Position numbers and translations under genes: made by a program | Assembly (NCBI GenBank): GCA_011033025.1 | Contig: WFMF01000260.1 | Location: forward strand, 1 to 64,000 | Origin: Beroe forskalii | Taxonomy: Eukaryota > Ctenophora > Nuda > Beroida > Beroidae | Reading direction: 5' to 3' | DNA: 64,000 nt | Notes under the pieces: generated by a model | Databases searched by the model: none | What the model was told of the DNA's origin: nothing | The model's input: only the letters and a program-made list of their open reading frames with translations | Part shown: positions 42,601 to 52,965 of the stretch, one piece after another | Position numbering within the stretch: the stretch's first letter is position 1 | How the letters are laid out: the number at the start of each line of letters is the position of its first letter

Positions 42601-45600
42601 TATACCTGTTATACTGGGCGTGGCAGCTGTGACATTCAGAGCGTGCCTCTCATGTCAGGGCTAATGTAATTTAGTAATTATATTTAACCAGTCTGAGAAT
42701 TATTTGTACATTTTACTCGATAAAATGTACATCTGCCAGCTCAGAGTGTATATACATTATATACATCGTGGCATGCAACACATCACAGGTACCTTTCTCA
42801 GTTCAGACAGGCTGAAACCAGACTTAAATATAATATTCATATTTCCCCGAATAATTATTATTTTATTCAGGTTGAATTATTTGACCAAAATACGAGTGTG
42901 GTGTGTCTGACAGGGTAATTCCTGCAATTCCTAGCCCAAATCCTGGATCACATTACCCCCGCATATAATGTGTATTCTCTCTTTTATCAGCGTCTGACAT
43001 TTCACATTCAGGAAAACATTCGGGCTTCTTGGCACATGGCCAACCCTGGATTTCTCAGATCGCGCGTGGATAATAGATTGTGGGACGTGGCATCATGTTG
43101 GGATGCATAATGTTGGGTGTTTTTGTTGTTTTTTTTTTTCTGTTTTTTCAGGTTTTTTTCCATGAGGTATTTTATTGGGGCTAATTAAGAGGGTTTTTGT
43201 ATGGTTGGGTATGAAGAGGGTTTTTTAATCATACACTGCATATTTTTTAGTACACAGGATCATTTTATTCCCTGAGCGTGAACATCACCTCCCAAATGTA
43301 CAGTCTAAAAATAACCTTGTTTACATTACTAGACGAGGTAAATCTCCGCGGAGTGGACTTGTTGATTTTGAAATTCGTACACGTTCGTCACAATGTCACA
43401 TATACTTATGCAGTACAATGCAGTACACAGAGACAACTTAAACCGCATGACTTGTAGAGGGAGAAGATGACACATGACAGTAGTGACAAACATAGTGACA
43501 AAGTTTTGTGAAAAGGTATAGTGACAAGGTGTTGTGAAACTGTATAGTGACAAAGTATTCTTGATCTTAAATGTATTGTGAACATGTATAGTGGCAATGT
43601 TTAGTCATAAATAGTGACAATGTGGGTATCGGGTGTATATGAGCTATGCAACTCCCACATGTTTTCAATCAAGTTTATTACTCCTCCACTGAACACACCA
43701 GGCAGACTTAAAGTCAGAGAGTTGTGCGTTGCCAAATATGGTATAATTGATCACTGTGTGTGGTATGATATTCTGTGAGTCCGTACTTTCCAGCGCGATC
43801 AATAGGTCGATCGAATGCTGAAAATAGGTCGATTGAATGCTGAAAATAGGTGGATTGAATGTTGAAAAGCCAACCGGTGAAAAGCAAGTGATTGAATATG
43901 AATTTGATTCCGCAATTAAGGCTGAAGGAAGATATAGCTGACAAAAATAATTCAAGAATCGATTCCATGATATCATTTGGAGACTTTCTTTTCTGGGATT
44001 ATATTCTGGCTTGTGCACCGACAAAGCAAATATTCTCTTTTTCAAATTTCAAATTTCGAATGTTTAAAGCGGGAAATGGTAGATCAATGCATACATGATG
44101 ACAATGATGTGCCACATTGAAACAAACACACTGAGACTTGGTTGATCTCATTTTAGAGAAGCAGAAAAACAACCAGTGAGGTCATTCGAGGGGGTTTGTA
44201 ACCTTATGAACCGACTCTGTTACATGTCCTCTCAAATAAAGTTTTTCCAAAGATTAAAGTTGCAGCACTTCTGTTCTGCGGTATGAAAATGTCCCATTCA
44301 TAGAAACAGGCATCATTCACCTTTCCTGCTGCAATGTGGCTCTCCATTCAGCACTGAGCACATCTCAGCGCCCTCTTATCGCATGCAGATTACTGATTCT
44401 TCAAAACTAATTTTCTAATTTTTTCTTCAACTCTTGTACAAATAAAATCCAATAAATACGATGTAGATATGGTTATGAAAATAACATGGACTTCAAAATG
44501 GTCATTGGAACTTGCATTACCACTGGCGACTCATATTTTACGAATTTTAACTCATAGCACGGTTTTCAAGTTTTATAAGTTTTTGCCGTACTTTAAAACA
44601 ATTCAATACTTGATTTTCACTTATGTGAAAATCAAGAATTTAAGACTACAATAAAACTATATCGTATATAATTAGATTCATTAACAAGAACTTGTGAAGT
44701 ATATCGTATACGAACAGTAGCTTCACCTAGGTCATCAGCACACCATTCTAAACCCTGATTATGACGTCATCAACTGCCCATGGTTGTTGTATAAGATTCA
44801 TTAAAGTGAACGTGTGTAGCATATCAAGCAAGCTCGGAAATAGCTTAAACTCTTGTTAACTTTACACTGAGGAAGTAACACAATCACTAGATACGCGGAA
44901 TTGAGAAGTGGCACATGAAAAGTATAGGTGTTGTGATGTCATCAGTTCACCATTCTATTCTATGATAATGACGTCACTCTTAATCACCTCTTATATCCCT
45001 TTCACTTTTCCTGGGAATGCGTAGTCGGCATACTGATGTTAATTGCATTTTCATGACAGTTTATTGATTATCAGAGTCCAGAGCGGCTCTTATTTCACGT
45101 CTCACTTACTGGCTGTTACTGCGACTCATGAAACTATAAAATGTTTTAGAATGACATTGGGTCGTATATTTAAATATTTCTGCGCACTGCATTGTCCAAA
45201 ACATAATGTTGAATTGAATATGTTAAAACCGTATCGATACAGTGTATTTCACAACAATTGACTGTAGATTTCAATGCAAAAGGAAAGAAAGCTAACATTT
45301 GGATACTTATAAGGTTACCCCTTATTAAAATTCCGTAAGGTACGTGTCTTCGGATATAATATGTAATTCTTAGAAAATAACATTTCATATAAAAGTATCC
45401 TCACACACAATTTAAAATGCATTTCGCAGAGATGCTAGTCTCGACAAAGTTAAAATGATTCAAACGCTCTTTTTAAAGTGTTGTCTTGAGAAATTGTTTT
45501 TAAAAGACTTGCATTGATACTCTCTGAATTGGGACTGTTCGATGGTGTTTCAATGTATCGTACAAAGTACAGTAAGTGTAAACTGTGTGTATTATCCAAT

Positions 45601-46046
45601 GAAATGTGTCCATATAGAAATTAGGAAATTACACCATTAACTCGTCAGTTTAATCAGAAATAGGACGAGTAGAGTGGTTACGAACATCTTCAATTGTAAC
45701 AATTAAAACGCCGTGTTCTTGTGATATTTCAATGAATATATCATTCATCATAGTCATACATTCTGAGAAGTTTATTGGTTAGAACATACAACTGACACGC
45801 AACATATTCATATCACTCAGCTCTTATCTTAACTAAATCTATAACTAACTAACTCGTCAGGACAAATGTGAAAATTGAATTACAAGGAAATTTCATCATA
45901 TCCGCTCAGTCAATAATTTTTTGCCGTTCAGTAAAAATGAAATGTTTTTCATAGGTTTTCCATTGCTATTGAAAACTGAGAAGTTAAGAGGAAATACATT
46001 GGCGAGTTTGGTTACAGAATTCTTGGAAATTTTTCGAAAAAACAAG
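39650..46046. other. Gene-poor spacer with repeats
   Basis: No supported gene. It includes a family of segments sharing atcagggtttagaatggtga next to tgacgtcat (about 40660-40700, 40900-40945, and in the opposite orientation 44730-44775 and 44935-44985); a 30-bp tandem of gtgacaaagt/tgtgaaa words at about 43470-43630; and three copies of a 24-bp unit, aggtcgattgaatgctgaaaat, at 43804-43868. Short open frames are not supported by splice sites or motifs. Confidence 0.55.
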
Positions 46047-49000
46047 TTTGTGGCAATTGTAAGGACAAACCCACTAAATACATTGATTCACCACTTCATA
46101 CCTCATCACAGGTTACACAAACACTGAGTGGAAACACTCAAAGCAAGAATCAGTCACTACCACATGGAGGTCGGTATACCCCCACCCACTCATTGTCACC
46201 TCAAGTCTCCCGTACACAGGGAAGTTGTCTTCCTGCCACCTCGACCCCTGTTGACGACGATGCTACAGACTTCTCTCTGGACTCTGAGGTTAGCTTTACC
46301 CCACCAGTTCTCCGTCCCAAGATTCTCATTCAGAACCGTGCTTTTGACACAGCGTTCGATATTAGCCCTATCTGTCAAAGCAATTCTCGTGATAAAACAT
46401 CTGCTATGGCAAAGACCTCTACAATTGCATCAACATCATCTATTTCAGATGCCGGAGACAGCACAGAAAAGAGCAACGGACAGGAATGCTCTGAACCATC
46501 AAGTGTGAATTCGGGAAAAACCACGTCTACAATAGACCTGGCAATTCAGCAGGCTAGGAGAAATGTAGAGAGGGCAGCTGGTGTTGAGTCTACAGATATT
46601 GCTGTCCCTAAAGTAACTGATATCTACAAAGGGATACGTAGATCAGCAGAAAGGGTCATAGGATGGGAAGAGTCTCAAGTCAACTTTGATTCGTTGAAAG
46701 ACTCACCTCCATATGATTTCGAGATCAAAAGCGGGATCAAGAATGCAAGAGACAAAGAAACGTGGGACAAGGTTGATCTAAGGTTCAAGGAACTCTGGAT
46801 AGAAGGCTTTGAAGACTGTGAAACTGAGAACTGTTCACAGTTCCTGAGCTTTTTCAAGTCTTGTGTTTATACTGCAGCTGAAGAAACGGTTGGCACAAAT
46901 GATGACAGTGTCAAGACCCACAAGAACTTGAAGTACATCGATGAACAGAAGAAGAAGATACGGCGAGAAAAGAACGCTGCAAAGAAGAGGTTCAAAGCAC
47001 TTCAGAGAGACATAAACACGCCTGATAGTGTATTAGAAGACCACGATAGGCATTGGAGGAAGCTAATACGACTTCACAGCAAACTGAAGAAACAAGAAAT
47101 TGCTATCAACGAAAGGTTAGAGAGGAAAGAAAACACCAAATCATTCTGTAGAAACCCATATGACTTCATCAAAGAAAAGGTTACATGTAAGACAACAGAC
47201 AAGAACATGTCACCAGACTGCTCTGTTGATGAAGCTAACGACTTCTTCCAGGGAAGATACTCTGACGAGAACAGAAGCAAGAGTATTCCTTTCCCACATA
47301 ATTTACCAGCACCTAAGGATCCCACCTACCCCTTCGCCCTGGAGGAAGTCTCAGATGAAGAAATCTACGAATATATCAGATCCAGAAGAAACAAATCAGC
47401 ACCTGGTCCCGACGGGATCCCATTCAGGATTTTCAAATCATGCCCTAACATCAGAACTATACTGTACAGTATAGTCAGGGGTATGTTTATAGAAAAGGCG
47501 ATTCCCAAAGAAGAAAAGGTCGCATTGAAGATCCTGATCCCGAAGGGCAGCTCCAGAGATGTTGGCGAGTTTAGAGATTTGACCCTCTTTAACACAACGC
47601 TAAAAGTCGTTATGGGAGTTTGGTCAAGAAGAGTCAGAAAGTTCATGATGAGAAACAAATACTTCAACATGGACGTTCAAAAAGGCTTCCTACCAAAAAT
47701 CAGTGGTTGTGTGGAACACAACCAAACAGTTACAGAACTGTTAAAGACTAAGATCAAAGCAGGTGAAGACGCATTCATAGTGTGGATGGACTTATGTAAT
47801 GCTTTTGGCAGTATCAAACACAATTTGATGTTTGCTGCCCTCAAGTTCTATGGAATACCAGACGAGACTATAGAACTAATAGCATCACTCTACACAGAAT
47901 GCTACGTGAAAGTGAAGACAAAGGATTGGACAACGAGATCAATCAGAATAGAGAAAGGATCATTACAGGGAGGACCTGAAGCAGGGTTATGTTTTAATGT
48001 AACATGGAACCTGGGGTTAGATTTCCTGGTGCATGTTGCTCATGCCATAGGAGGCACAGGTGTAGAGAAACCTGTGGCCGGGTTCGCGGATGATGTAACT
48101 CTCGCAGCTACCACTAGGGTTTCCCTCAGAGCACTTGTTAGAGCCGCAGAGAACTTCTGTGAATGGGCAGGACTCCAGTTTAAGGATGCGAAGTGTAAGG
48201 CTATGGGAGTGGTGGGAGGGAGTCTCGTCAACCCACTCATCGCTGTCAACGGTAAAGTCATACCAGCCATGCACAAAGCTCCGTTCAAGTTTTTAGGACG
48301 TCTGGTGTATCCCAAGTTTGAGAACAAGGAGGAGCAATCAGTTGTTGACAAGTTCACAAACCTGATGAAGAAGACAGATGAGATACACATAGACAATAGA
48401 AAGAAAGCTTGGATGTACGTCAATGGTGTTTTGCCAGCCATGTCATGGGATTTCATGATTTACAAATTCACGGAATCAGGCATAGCAACGATGGAAGCAT
48501 GTGCCACAAGAATGTTAAAGAAATGGCTAGGATTATGTAAGAGCGCTGATCCAACTATCTTGTACAGGTCAGAGAAGGGGCTCGGAATTAGATCGGTCCG
48601 AGAAGCCTGTATGAAGGCACAAGTGAACAAAGAGATTATCCTTTGTTGCAGTAGGGACAGGACTGTGAGAACAGTCGCTTCAGCAAGGAGAGAATCCGAG
48701 CAGATCACGGACAAGAAGTGGAAACCTGCTGCTGTATTGGATAAAGTAGTACAGCGTGTCTCATATAGGCACAAGTTTAAAGGTCAACTGGACAGGAGAG
48801 GACTGGGGCACAATATCTACTTGAACAAGCCAATGGAGAGAAAAGAGCTAGGGAAGGAAGTAACATCAATGAAAGAAGAGGAGATGATTCCCCATATCCT
48901 CAGTCTCGCACAACAGAGCAAATGGACACAATGGGATTCAGTGATCAACCTCGACTTGAAGTGGAAGGAGATATTGTATGGCATGTCCCCCAGTATGTTG

Positions 49001-50753
49001 TCATTCATCCTGAACTCAGTCCAGGATACCTTGCCCCATCCCGTCAATCTCCGACGATGGAAGCTTGACACACAGGCAAGCTGTGCACTCTGTGGATGGA
49101 AACATGCCGGATTTGCACACATACTATGCGGGTGCAAGGTTGCTCTTGACCAAGGAAGGATCAGTTACCGGCATGATAGCATTCTTACAGTCATCCAAGA
49201 TGCAATCATCGACAAAGTAAAGAAGGTAGACAACACTGTTCCACTGAATACAGGAAGAGAACCAGTTGTTTTCGTTGGGAGTGGACAAAGAGTGAGGAAG
49301 AAGAAGAAGAAGGTGCATCATGGGATAATTGATGTATCTAAAGATTGGATTATCCAAACAGACCTCAGAAGTAAACAAGTCCAATTTCCACCACACATCA
49401 TCACAACGGCAGAAAGACCTGACCTAGTACTTTATTCGGACTCCAAGAAAGTGTTGGTTATCCTGGAGCTAACATCACCAGCCGAAGATAACATCGAGAA
49501 ATGGAGAGAAGTGAAGAAGACTAAGTACGAGAAGTTGGCAGAAAACATCAGAGAAGGTGGTGTATGGAAAGTATTTGTCTTTACAATTGAAGTTGGGGCC
49601 AGAGGATTTGTCGCTAAGAGAACAGCTGCTGTTTGGCGACAACTCGGAATGAGTGAAACAGATGGCCGGAAACTTACAGAGACAATATCCAGAACCGCCA
49701 TCCGTTGTTCACACTTCATATGGATCTGTAGGAACACGCTGGAATGGACGGCACCAAGTCACGGTGTCACAAACACCAGTGGATGAGTGCATGGAAGCAC
49801 GTTCCATGGAAGTCCCCATATCCTTCCGTACCTATCTCTGGAGTTAATGAAGGATTTGTGTATCCGTGCACATTTCCTGGGAGTGATCTTATGCTGAGGT
49901 GTTGTCAGGAATGACAACCCAGTTGGCCGGGACACTACCCATTTTTAGGTGCTTCATTATGACATTGCTCCACTGAGATACTATGACACCTGGCATGGGG
50001 ATTGTCATGACATTGAGGGCAGCGAATCAGTTGTTTCAAGACCAAAGCACGTTCCATGGTAGTCCCCATATCCTTCCGTACCTATCTCTGGAGTCAATGA
50101 AGGATTTGTGTATCCGTGCACATTTCCTGGGAGTGATCTTATGCTGAGGTGTTGTCAGGAATGACAACCCAGTTGGCCGGGACACTACCCATTTTTAGGT
50201 GCTTCATTACGACATTGCTCCACTGAGATACTATGACACCTGGCATGGGGATTAACATGACACTGAGCGCAGTGAATCAGTTATTCAGTTGTTTCAAGAC
50301 CAAAGACATCAGATTGGTTTGGAAAGCAAAGAGGATTCACCCTCACAAAGATTTATTGAGAAGATGTATTATTTGTATATAGCAACAGGATCCTGAGATG
50401 CATGCGGCTGTAACACTGTTCCCTCAACTTGTGCGCACAAGTGAAGCAGTGTGGGTCAGGGACGTTGTGGGCTCAGCACCCGACCCTGCGGCTGCCTTGG
50501 TTTATTGTTTGGAGATGAAGCGAAGTGGTGGAAAGGCAACAGAGCTGATAACAGACTGAAGTGGCCTTGATAGGGCTGGTGGCATCACAGGCTTTCACAC
50601 GGTGGGTGACAATTCTTGCAGTGCCCTGACTCCTAACCATTGATGGTTCTAAATATGCGCCGCCAGAAATGGCGAGGAAGTATTGGGAGTAGGGTGCGGT
50701 GTGTAGGTCATGACAACACTTAACACACTTTTGATATTTATTATTTGTCGCAA
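46047..50753 (+). mobile_element. R2-superclade LINE, copy 1 (5'-truncated, ORF otherwise open)
   Basis: The element spans about 46057-50743. A probable 10-bp target duplication with one mismatch flanks it (tttgtggcaa at 46047-46056, tttgtcgcaa at 50744-50753). The 5' end is truncated: it starts inside the ORF, after the N-terminal zinc-finger part seen in the copy at 63.1-63.7 kb. The 3' untranslated region (49787-50743) contains a direct duplication of about 240 bp (from 49798 and from 50045) that is also present in copy 2. The 3' end is ttgatatttatta rather than poly(A). High similarity to copy 2 suggests recent activity. Confidence 0.9.
46193..49786 (+). CDS. LINE reverse transcriptase with C-terminal CCHC finger and restriction-like endonuclease
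   Basis: An open frame of 1197 codons counted from a TTG at 46193. The same frame is open upstream to the element's truncated edge near 46057, so the start is arbitrary. Order: low-complexity N-terminus; basic coiled region (residues about 250-310); RT fingers and palm with SAPGPDGIPFRIFKSC (about 403), VWMDLCNAFGS (about 530, motif A Asp), GSLQGGPEAGLCFN (about 595) and GFADDVTLAA (about 630, catalytic ADD); a thumb region; a CCHC knuckle CALCGWKHAGFAHILCG (about 963); and a PD-(D/E)XK nuclease with RPDLVLYSDS and VILELT (about 1075-1095). This C-terminal knuckle plus nuclease is the R2/NeSL/Hero-type layout that nicks target DNA and primes reverse transcription. No ORF break in this copy. 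The exact clade needs a tree. Confidence 0.92.
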   Translation: MSPQVSRTQGSCLPATSTPVDDDATDFSLDSEVSFTPPVLRPKILIQNRAFDTAFDISPICQSNSRDKTSAMAKTSTIASTSSISDAGDSTEKSNGQECSEPSSVNSGKTTSTIDLAIQQARRNVERAAGVESTDIAVPKVTDIYKGIRRSAERVIGWEESQVNFDSLKDSPPYDFEIKSGIKNARDKETWDKVDLRFKELWIEGFEDCETENCSQFLSFFKSCVYTAAEETVGTNDDSVKTHKNLKYIDEQKKKIRREKNAAKKRFKALQRDINTPDSVLEDHDRHWRKLIRLHSKLKKQEIAINERLERKENTKSFCRNPYDFIKEKVTCKTTDKNMSPDCSVDEANDFFQGRYSDENRSKSIPFPHNLPAPKDPTYPFALEEVSDEEIYEYIRSRRNKSAPGPDGIPFRIFKSCPNIRTILYSIVRGMFIEKAIPKEEKVALKILIPKGSSRDVGEFRDLTLFNTTLKVVMGVWSRRVRKFMMRNKYFNMDVQKGFLPKISGCVEHNQTVTELLKTKIKAGEDAFIVWMDLCNAFGSIKHNLMFAALKFYGIPDETIELIASLYTECYVKVKTKDWTTRSIRIEKGSLQGGPEAGLCFNVTWNLGLDFLVHVAHAIGGTGVEKPVAGFADDVTLAATTRVSLRALVRAAENFCEWAGLQFKDAKCKAMGVVGGSLVNPLIAVNGKVIPAMHKAPFKFLGRLVYPKFENKEEQSVVDKFTNLMKKTDEIHIDNRKKAWMYVNGVLPAMSWDFMIYKFTESGIATMEACATRMLKKWLGLCKSADPTILYRSEKGLGIRSVREACMKAQVNKEIILCCSRDRTVRTVASARRESEQITDKKWKPAAVLDKVVQRVSYRHKFKGQLDRRGLGHNIYLNKPMERKELGKEVTSMKEEEMIPHILSLAQQSKWTQWDSVINLDLKWKEILYGMSPSMLSFILNSVQDTLPHPVNLRRWKLDTQASCALCGWKHAGFAHILCGCKVALDQGRISYRHDSILTVIQDAIIDKVKKVDNTVPLNTGREPVVFVGSGQRVRKKKKKVHHGIIDVSKDWIIQTDLRSKQVQFPPHIITTAERPDLVLYSDSKKVLVILELTSPAEDNIEKWREVKKTKYEKLAENIREGGVWKVFVFTIEVGARGFVAKRTAAVWRQLGMSETDGRKLTETISRTAIRCSHFIWICRNTLEWTAPSHGVTNTSG

Positions 50754-52000
50754 GACATATTTGAGCATTAGGATAGAAATGCTTACTATTATTAAGTGGT
50801 TATGTGTAAACAAGTTATCCCTTAACATAGAAAAACGAAAATTCTTATTTTTGATAAAGCCAATTTTCCGTTAAGATAAAACTAGGTGATAACTATGCCA
50901 TCAAAGATGTAAGAGTTTCAAATATCTAGGGTTAATAGTAGATAATAAACTTAAATTCGATCTTCATATCGACTATATCAAGAAAAAATTCAGAAACGAA
51001 TTGGTGCTATGTATAGGGAAGTAGCTTAATGCCTGTGAAATATAGAAAAATGTTTGCCAACTCGCTTATGTTGCCCCATTTGATTATCTCGATACCATAT
51101 ATGGCAGAGCTTCAAAGACAAAACTTCATGAATTAGATATTCTTTATGAAAATAGCAAAAATAGCTCTAGGTGTTGAAAAAACAGAAAGTAGTATAATAG
51201 TGTATCAGGACATGAAATGGCTCCCTCACCTGAGACGCCAAGTTCTTATCATCTTATATGTATAAAATATTAAATGGAGAAAGTCCTCTAACTTTATTAA
51301 CAAGTTTAGTTACATCTCTGGGAGTAGGGATGGAGCACACTGCAATCTGTATACTCCAAAATCAAACAGTCTTAAGAATTTTTATTACTTAGGTGCGAAA
51401 GCATGGAATAATGTTCCAACAGAACTTAGAACTATCAGTGATCTAAATTATTTGGCTTAAGCTACAAAAAGCGTCTATTGGAATCAGTAACTAGTGACCC
51501 CACTTATGTTGTGAATAATGCTTTTGATCATATCTACAAGCTTAAGTGAAATATATGATATAATAATAACTCATTATCAGCTATAACACTCCAAAGTATC
51601 AATAACTTATAACTAGAGTTAACCAACAAGAAATCAATTTTTGTTTTTGAAGGTTATAGTAATGTGTTGAACTTTTGGATTTCAAAATTAAGCAGCTGTC
51701 ATGCAACTCATTAGTGGTTGATAACATTGACTTGAGATCTGAAGATCAAATCTGTTTTGTTTATAGCTCCATTGTATCAAACTCTGTAATTAATTCTCGC
51801 GTCTGCTAGATACAGTTACATTGAGGACTACAAAGAGACGAGCACTGTTCATTTGAGGTGCAAAACCCTGTATTCCACGATGTTTCTGTGGCGTTTCATA
51901 GATATTTCTTTCGAAATTCGTGACATAGATGGGGAGCTCATGAATTTTCACGGGGATTTACCTACGATTTTAACTCTCGGAATCCGAAAAAAGCAGAAAT
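50744..52000. other. Spacer with an old non-R2 LINE remnant
   Basis: Between the LINE copy and the virus-like element. It is filled mainly by the remnant described at 50900-51500; the last 450 bp before 52000 are AT-rich with no recognised feature. Confidence 0.5.
50900..51500 (+). pseudogene. Degraded CR1/Jockey-like LINE reverse transcriptase C-terminus
   Basis: Reading across frames gives GLIVDNKLKFDLHIDYIKKK, then SLMLPHFDYLDTIYG-like sequence (here NSLMLPHLIISIPYMA after a shift), RASKTKLHELDIL, KIAKIALGVEKTESS, and MKWLPHLRRQV. These are the classic post-palm landmarks of endonuclease-type (APE) LINEs such as CR1 and Jockey. There are several frameshifts, so this is an old fragment unrelated to the R2-type copies beside it. 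It is host-genome LINE debris, with no 5' part and no clear ends. Confidence 0.7.
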
Positions 52001-52042
52001 GATCTATTTAAAGCCTTAATAAGCTGTGTTGGTAACATAGTT

Positions 52043-52249
52043 ATGAGATACCTTCTCGTTGCAGCTGACCAGAGCTCAAAGATACCTATTGAGATTCCAG
52101 ACGAAATAATCGCTAGCAAACCTGTCACCAAGAGTCCCAAGTCACCAAGAACTAGATCCTCAAAATCGAAGATTAAAAATAGGACGTCATCATCTAAAAA
52201 TAAACCATTGAAAAAACGTAGACAAACCGCGCTGTTACTAGCAAAATGA
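52043..52249 (+). CDS. Small Lys/Ser/Arg-rich protein of the Polinton-like element
   Basis: 68 residues, with about 40% Lys, Arg and Ser in the second half (SPKSPRTRSSKSKIKNRTSS), resembling basic DNA-condensing core proteins of adeno-like viruses by composition only. Its stop overlaps the next start by ATGA at 52246. A TATA-like tatttaaa lies about 30 bp before the ATG. Function is inferred; no family recognised. Confidence 0.5.
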   Translation: MRYLLVAADQSSKIPIEIPDEIIASKPVTKSPKSPRTRSSKSKIKNRTSSSKNKPLKKRRQTALLLAK

Positions 52250-52599
52250 GGCAGATCTATGTTCCAGATAAGGATACATACAAATTATATCAGCATTTTT
52301 TCGATAATCAGACAGGATCTGGCTTCAATTCCGGTGGCTACATTTATAGTAATCATCAAGTTGGTGGAGGTTTAGGGGGTTTTTTCCGCTCTGCGTTGAA
52401 ACTCGCGATGCCAATTGGTAAAAAACTGCTATATAAAGGATGGCAGGTCGCAAAACCTGAACTCTCCAAGGTAGCTAAATCTGGTGTGGATGCGCTAGCA
52501 CGTGTAGCTGAAGATAAAATAAAGTCTGTGTCAAACAGGAGCCAGAAAAAGTTAAATTCTATTGGTAAAAAGAGAAAAGTTGACGCTCTAGGATCATGA
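52246..52599 (+). CDS. Minor virion protein-like gene of the Polinton-like element
   Basis: 117 residues. A Gly-rich hydrophobic centre (VGGGLGGFFRSALKLAMPIG) is followed by an alanine/lysine amphipathic helix and a basic end (GKKRKVDA). A GGxxGGFFR-type segment next to a small-virion-protein gene is common in Polintons and adintoviruses just before the capsid gene. Starts and ends in ATGA overlaps with both neighbours. Assignment is by pattern and position. Confidence 0.6.
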   Translation: MRQIYVPDKDTYKLYQHFFDNQTGSGFNSGGYIYSNHQVGGGLGGFFRSALKLAMPIGKKLLYKGWQVAKPELSKVAKSGVDALARVAEDKIKSVSNRSQKKLNSIGKKRKVDALGS

Positions 52600-52965
52600 C
52601 CAAGTACATTCACAGCTCAGAAGCAGTGACTTCGAACCTCATGGTTTTTGAGCCACTGCACACCCAAACATCAATTGTCGGCACACACCTTTTTGAAGTT
52701 TACCCACAAACGTCAATCGATTATAGTGATACCGTTTCTTTCCTTATCAAAGCAAGCCCAAAGCTAATGATTCAAAATGTAGAAATAGTTTCCCAGATCC
52801 GAATATTGACTGCCGCCAACGCCAATCCACCTGCAAATTCAAATCTATCTGTTGTTTCAAATCTCGCTAATGCTTTATGGCGGTCTGTGGAGGTTGTGAT
52901 TGGAGGGCAAAATCTTTTACAGAGCTTCGATAATAGCTATAACATTGGGTCGTCAATAATAATAA
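52596..52965 (+). pseudogene. Capsid gene, 5' part, of the Polinton-like element
   Basis: Opening segment of a probable double-jelly-roll major capsid protein: a TQTSIVGTHLFEV-type start and a LANALWRSVEVVIGGQNLL strand pair typical of the first barrel. It overlaps the previous gene by ATGA. The gene is interrupted by the minus-strand R2-type LINE from about 52962 onward. Fossil fragment, described only as a part. Confidence 0.75.

Noticed and set aside
43665-44045. Minus-strand frame of 126 codons considered as a missing FAM120 N-terminal exon
   Set aside because: It has no FAM120 landmarks and contains a three-unit 24-bp tandem repeat, so it is probably chance.
46196-49737. Several minus-strand frames of 60-138 codons opposite the LINE ORF
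   Set aside because: Shadows of the long plus-strand reverse transcriptase frame; the mirrored set at 53.9-57 kb appears for the same reason.
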